Shown here: piece after piece, positions 61,401 to 64,000 of the stretch
How positions within the stretch are numbered: the stretch's first letter is position 1
Layout of the letters: the number at the start of each line of letters is the position of its first letter
Assembly: GCA_963930655.1 (NCBI GenBank)
Contig: OZ005605.1
Location: 7,571,501 to 7,635,500, forward strand
Direction of reading: 5' to 3'
Length of the DNA: 64,000 nucleotides
DNA from: Myrica gale
Taxonomy: Eukaryota; Streptophyta; Magnoliopsida; Fagales; Myricaceae
Position numbers and translations under genes: made by a program
The notes under the pieces: model-generated
Seen by the model: only the letters and a program-made list of their open reading frames with translations
What the model was told of the DNA's origin: nothing
The model's database searches: none

Positions 61401-63932
61401 TAGCCACCGTTGCAGGAATAGGAAAGAGTGACATAAAAATAGGTGGGGAGACAAGAAAGAGTGGACTTGATCAACGTGGTTCTACCACCCTTGGAGAGAT
61501 AGCATCGTTTCCAACTCGCCAACCCCCTCTCCGTTCTCTTGATAATATCATTCCAAATGCGAGAACATTTGAAGGTAGCCCCCAATGGAAGGTCTAGATG
61601 GGTGATAGGCAAAGAAGCAACCTGACAACCCAAAATAGTAGCCAAATCATGTACATTAACAACGCTACCAATAGGGATGGCTTCGGACTTGGAGAGATTA
61701 ATCTTCAAACTCGACACTGCCTCAAAACAAAGGAGGAGGTAGTGAAGATTGCAAAATTGACCCTCATCAGCCCCACAAAGAATGAGAGTTTCATCCGCAA
61801 ATAATAAATGAGATATGCTCGCCTCGCCCCTTCCACCAACACCAACATCGAACCCTTGAATGTAACCATTGCCGACCAACACCTTCATCAGCCTACTGAA
61901 TGCTGCCATGACACTATGAAAAACAAAGGTGAAAGGGGGTCACCTTGACGCAACCCACGAGACTCACCAAAAAAACCTTCGGGAGATCCATTTACAACCA
62001 CCGAATAATTTACGGTGGAGATGCAGAACTCGATCCAGCTGCACCACCTAGCCCCAAAGCCACACCTCTTTAAGAGGTTTAAAAGGAATTTTCAATTCAC
62101 GTGGCCATACGCATTGTGAACATCCAATTTGCAGATCATGCCCGGGATGTTGGAGCGCATCCTAGAGTCGATGCACTCATTAGAAATGAGAACAAAATTA
62201 AAATTTTGTCTACCTTGTACAAACACTTTATGAGAGGGCGAGATGATACCACCCAAGCCCACCTTCAGCCTATTCGCCAACACCTTGGCCAGTATTTTGT
62301 AAACCCTACCTACAAGGCTGATTAGGCAAAAATCCTTCAATTCGACCGCTCCCACTTTCTTCATAAATATATCAATCAATGTTAACCAGTCCAGGATTTC
62401 ATCTCTATCATGACTGCTTGGGCATCAATAATACAGTTCTTGTGTCATCATTCAGTGTATTGATGAGTGATACTGATAAAGATATGGGATTCAAATGTAT
62501 TGTCTACCTATAATCTGCTGATTTGAAAATTTCCTGCAACTCTGTAACTTGATCAGATCAACGTTTGAGACTATTCAAAGGCTTAATATGCAACATGAAC
62601 CATATCCTAGTATTATCAGAACCCCCATACCAACGTTGTGGTGTTCATAAACTATTTCTGTTTGCTGATATTTCTTGGTCTCACTCACTGCAAACTTCTT
62701 TAGTGAATCCAAGAAAGTTTTCTTGTTTCTTTTGTTGGATTTGGATGAGAAAATTACTTGAAAGGTTCTTCTCGAGTCATATTATTTGCCACTCTTTGGG
62801 ATGATCTTATTGATACGAAGTGGCCACTATATCATCAGATGGTTTCAAGTATTCAAAGATATTTGGAGACTTAGATATCAAATTTCAACATTTGTTAATG
62901 ACGATTCTACATTTCAACATTTGTTAATGACGATTCTTCTCGAGTCATATTATTTGCCACTCTTTGGGATGATCTTATTGATACGACGTGGCCACTATAT
63001 CATCAGATAGTTTCAAGTATTCAAAGATATTTGGAGACTTAGATATCAAATTTCAACATTTGTTAATGACGATTCTACATTTAGACCTCCTCCTTTGCAA
63101 CCCTTGATAGAAACAATAAGAAGTAAGAATTCAGTTTGAGGTACTGTAAATGAATGGAATGATATAGGGTGGGTTTGTTTTGTAAAATTTTAGTGTTAAA
63201 ATTTTAGGATTGGGTTTAGTGAAAAAGTGAAGAGAGGTAATTTTTTATATTTTTTGTAGTGAAAAGTTATGATTTGATTGGGGAAAGAGAGATTATATTG
63301 TAATAGTTTATTGTGTTAAAATTTTAGAGGGTGTAAAATTTTATGTTGCAAACACACCCATACAAATCTTTATGTAGCTAAAAGAACTACATTCAGGACA
63401 GCCACTTAATTTACATGAAAACTTACTTATTTTTCATGCCTGTCTTGTGCAGTGCTTCCTGGTAATAAATACTATACTAATTTAGCGATGTTTAAAGTGG
63501 CTAACCTACTAATGGCAAGGATCAGCCCACTCTTCATCCTACTTTCTCAGTATCTTGTCCCAATGCAATTCCGGATTCAAGATAATTACCCACTCAAATA
63601 TTGAAACTTTTGTTCAATTCATTGCACCTAGCATCCGAAACTTCTTGGGAGACAAGAGTGAGCCTTTGTAAAAATTCTGATCATCTATGGCTGCCCACAT
63701 GGAGGGCATGATGAACTACCAAAACGATAAATATTTGCACTTAAGATCATAAGCTCATCAAGGAAACTGATTAGTTAAGATTGCAATTTTTGTTTCATTT
63801 TGAGATGTTATAGAATTTCTGTGGGAGGGAAGCCAATGAATATTCTGTATACTAAAATTTTATCATTTTGTTTTGGGTCAGTTTGACAGAGAGGAGACTC
63901 TAATTGGGCTTCCTTTGCCAGAATGTTGGGTG
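31494..63932 (+). CDS. EMB2247: Valyl-tRNA synthetase, organellar type (partial at right edge)
   Basis: Class I aminoacyl-tRNA synthetase charging tRNA-Val, resembling Arabidopsis EMB2247. Visible coding exons: 31494-31656, 32406-32490, 33323-33449, 37314-37397, 37753-37847, 40405-40496, 40748-40801, 43458-43510, 43604-43671, 48581-48656, 49695-49778, 50687-50835, 50942-51059, 51184-51300, 51518-51738, 52606-52695, 53075-53186, 56670-56780, 56889-57026 and 63882-63932. They are all in phase, 2088 nt, 696 codons of about 970. The N-terminus is Ser/Arg-rich ([17 protein letters not shown]), fitting an organelle transit peptide. HIGH motif: [13 protein letters not shown] (106-118). Editing domain: [10 protein letters not shown] (282-291) and [16 protein letters not shown] (334-349). 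Core: [17 protein letters not shown] (467-483). KMSKS loop is KMSKT (599-603). The anticodon-binding domain starts after ETG...DLNLSTERL and is cut by the window edge. No disabling change is seen; the gene is long only because of transposon-filled introns. Confidence 0.95.
33450..34977. other. Synthetase intron 3, left part
   Basis: No feature beyond AT-rich intron sequence. Confidence 0.45.
34978..35196 (+). repeat. Left LTR of TRIM/LARD
   Basis: 219 bp. Contains GTATAAAAAGG, a likely TATA box, and ends in TTAACG where TAACA is expected. Confidence 0.9.
35903..36177 (+). repeat. Five tandem 55-bp units inside the LTR element
   Basis: Units start with ATCTTGTCT at 35903, 35958, 36013, 36068 and 36123, with a decayed sixth at 36178. 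Each holds CCCGAC(C)CCCGTCGG and TGCCGCCGCC phrases. Since 55 is not a multiple of three, a ribosome would read each unit in a new frame. Even so, the array is open in all three forward frames over long stretches. Confidence 0.92.
36279..36515 (+). repeat. Right LTR of TRIM/LARD
   Basis: 237 bp. Longer than the left LTR mainly through a (CT)n run at about 36463-36486. Confidence 0.9.
37848..39014. other. Synthetase intron 5, left part
   Basis: Nothing recognisable before the LINE insertion. Confidence 0.45.
39015..40233 (+). mobile_element. 5'-inverted (twin-primed) LINE fragment
   Basis: 39015-39815 on the minus strand encodes the C-terminal part of a plant L1-type reverse transcriptase ORF ([52 protein letters not shown], then [19 protein letters not shown]). 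From about 39817 the plus strand takes over with the later zf-RVT tail ([36 protein letters not shown]) and the 3' UTR, ending in poly-A at 40226-40233. The downstream end of the inverted block lies outermost and its upstream end lies at the junction, exactly as twin priming predicts. It lies in intron 5 of the synthetase. Confidence 0.88.
41600..41877 (-). mobile_element. Very short TRIM element, 278 bp
   Basis: Two direct repeats of about 79 bp (41600-41678 and 41799-41877), both with CTACCAC(A/T)TAT, AAAAG(C/T)TT and GATTTTATTATTTGAATTAT. On the minus strand the right one ends in CA, followed by the primer binding site TGGTATCAGAGCC (41786-41798 complement). The internal part is only about 120 bp. 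A related copy in opposite orientation is at 59908-60183. Confidence 0.75.
42330..42545 (-). mobile_element. LINE 3' end fragment
   Basis: Poly-T at 42331-42338 followed by GATTAGTAAGATCAATATAT and AAAGAAAAGGTAAAAACAG parallels the poly-T and 3' tail of the LINE at 60183. Weak similarity continues toward 42540. It is a truncated insertion in intron 7. Confidence 0.55.
45455..45787 (-). other. Unrecognised 110-codon open frame inside the hAT-type element
   Basis: Starts [17 protein letters not shown] and is Ser/Thr-rich in the middle ([18 protein letters not shown]). I cannot assign it. It may be more captured host sequence downstream of the ROP piece, or chance. Confidence 0.3.
46422..46530 (-). 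pseudogene. ROP/RAC small GTPase exon fragment
   Basis: The minus strand reads [19 protein letters not shown] and then [16 protein letters not shown], stopping at a GT donor. ROP GTPases have VGDGAVGKTCLLIS (P-loop), an effector loop, then [21 protein letters not shown] with an intron at that same position. Here the P-loop glycines are lost, and the stretch between LLIS and FSAN, including the switch I effector loop, is deleted. It is a broken, transposon-borne copy, not a working GTPase. The preserved intron position indicates capture from genomic DNA. Confidence 0.8.
47735..48400 (-). mobile_element. Copia (Ty1) pol relic: RT end and RNase H
   Basis: The minus strand reads [20 protein letters not shown] (from about 48390), [55 protein letters not shown], then SSTEAEYRTM, ADNTSAIQ-like and [14 protein letters not shown]. 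This is the canonical end of Copia reverse transcriptase and RNase H. Frameshifts and stops are present. Both sides are truncated; the sequence left of 47735, with several CCCTAGG phrases, may be joined LTR or leader sequence. It lies in intron 9 of the synthetase. Confidence 0.88.
48657..53074. other. Synthetase introns 10-16
   Basis: The introns between exons 10 and 17 (several of 0.5-1 kb) show no transposon or gene that I can recognise. This part keeps the original compact arrangement. Confidence 0.5.
53751..53777 (+). repeat. T12/G15 homopolymer junction
   Basis: Twelve T (53751-53762) followed directly by fifteen G (53763-53777) in intron 17. The length may be unreliable. Confidence 0.9.
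53778..55259. other. Synthetase intron 17, left part
   Basis: 54000-54220 has AT-rich MITE-like phrases (GAATTAGGTGAAAAAGTATAGAG). At 54710-54725 an isolated CTCTGATACCA, the inverted initiator-Met PBS, hints at an eroded LTR element on the minus strand. There is no gene. Confidence 0.35.
55260..55473 (-). repeat. 3' LTR of Copia relic
   Basis: Begins TGTCAGACATCATAGC on the minus strand, immediately after the purine tract, and ends near TTTTTCTGCA. Confidence 0.75.
55260..56545 (-). mobile_element. 5'-truncated Copia element with 3' LTR
   Basis: On the minus strand from 56542: [14 protein letters not shown] (the catalytic YVDD box), [15 protein letters not shown], then [66 protein letters not shown] and [17 protein letters not shown]. 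This is Copia reverse transcriptase to RNase H, with several frameshifts. A purine tract GAGGGGGGA then leads into a 214-bp LTR (55260-55473) with TG...CA ends. Upstream gag, protease, integrase and the 5' LTR are absent. It lies in intron 17 of the synthetase, opposite strand. Confidence 0.9.
57027..58839. other. Synthetase intron 19, left part
   Basis: No gene or defined repeat recognised. Confidence 0.45.
58840..59400 (+). repeat. GGT/GATG-rich degenerate microsatellite region
   Basis: Long purine/T-biased stretch full of GGTGGTGGT, GATGATGATGG and GGTAGT motifs. On the minus strand it gives His-rich frames (HHHHYQHDH), which are low complexity and not a gene. Confidence 0.7.
59908..60183 (+). 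mobile_element. TRIM copy interrupted by a LINE
   Basis: LTR-like repeat 59908-59995 (with TTCAAATAATAAAA, GCTTAAGCTTTTGGGATAA, ATGGTAGATTCACA) is followed by a near-perfect primer site TAGTATCAGAGTC (59996-60008). After about 100 bp comes a purine tract GAGGGGGAG and the second LTR from 60118, which stops at GGGATAA where the LINE poly-T begins (60183). Same family as 41600-41877, opposite orientation. Confidence 0.72.
60183..62380 (-). mobile_element. 5'-truncated LINE (L1-type) with mutated RT
   Basis: The minus strand, from 62379 down, encodes reverse transcriptase and the zf-RVT tail in several frames: [20 protein letters not shown] and [13 protein letters not shown], then [68 protein letters not shown] and [13 protein letters not shown] near 60400. 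It ends with poly-A (poly-T 60183-60192 on the plus strand). The catalytic FADD box reads FADE, and frameshifts are frequent, so it is dead. It lies in intron 19 of the synthetase and is inserted into the TRIM 3' LTR at its 3' end. Confidence 0.88.
62766..63101 (+). repeat. 168-bp tandem duplication with a nested 28-bp repeat
   Basis: Two units with period 168 start near 62766 and 62934. Both hold CTCGAGTCATATTATTTGCC, GATCTTATTGATACGA and TTTCAAGTATTCAAAGATAT. In the first unit the phrase ATTTCAACATTTGTTAATGA is itself doubled. Very few differences between units, so the duplication is recent. It is non-coding, in intron 19. Confidence 0.9.
63167..63359. mobile_element. 193-bp MITE
   Basis: The left end GGGTGGGTTTGTTTTGTAAA and the reverse-complemented right end GGGTGTGTTTGCAACATAAA form TIRs of about 24 bp. 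ATA is directly repeated at 63164-63166 and 63360-63362. The interior is AT-rich with no coding sequence. The 3-bp duplication suggests the Harbinger/Tourist class, but is too short to prove it. Confidence 0.7.
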
Positions 63933-64000
63933 GTAAGAAAACTTCCAAAACTGATTTCTGTATTGCCAATTTAGGATACCCAGTAGTCCTATTTCAGTTT

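Noticed and set aside
1..64000. CRISPR arrays, operons, bacterial or viral genes
   Set aside because: Sequence is plant nuclear DNA with spliced genes; no spaced palindromic repeat arrays and no pararetrovirus or other viral coding sequence were recognised.

Overview
The window is nuclear DNA of a flowering plant, probably a eudicot. It is AT-rich, has many long GT-AG introns, and its two real host genes look like Arabidopsis-type genes. About half of the sequence is transposon debris of nearly every plant class. I cannot name the species from sequence alone.

Two host genes lie on the + strand. The first (9098-19213, 14 coding exons, 642 aa, complete) is a vacuolar-type cationic amino acid transporter of the CAT2/CAT4 clade. 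The second (31494 to beyond the right edge, 20 coding exons and 696 codons visible) is an organellar valyl-tRNA synthetase related to Arabidopsis EMB2247. Its exons are short, but the gene exceeds 32 kb because its introns have taken in an LTR element, LINEs, Copia relics, TRIMs and a hAT-like element. Exon phases join in frame across every intron I checked in both genes.

Layout: 1-9 kb is intergenic and holds a hAT transposase relic, an old Mutator-like (MULE) relic, two non-autonomous hAT elements with 8-bp target duplications and a MITE. 9-19.5 kb is the transporter. 19.5-31.2 kb holds a probable Gypsy LTR, a long-TIR element carrying a broken GEX1 (karyogamy protein) fragment with two back-to-back foldback MITEs and one hAT nested in it, and a 4.2-kb MULE with about 230-bp terminal inverted repeats. 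31.5-64 kb is the synthetase with its intronic transposons.

Most interesting: (1) the 27-31 kb MULE carries, tail-to-tail with its transposase gene, a spliced zf-GRF zinc-finger gene with a C-terminal membrane segment, and the unrelated-looking MULE relic at 1.6-3.3 kb has the same convergent zf-GRF/transposase layout, a two-gene plan reminiscent of mudrA/mudrB; (2) two different element types have captured host gene fragments (GEX1, and a ROP GTPase inside a hAT-type element in a synthetase intron); (3) intron 10 of the transporter holds a 176-codon open extension, in frame with exon 10, of unknown identity; (4) a LINE copy shows a textbook twin-priming inversion.
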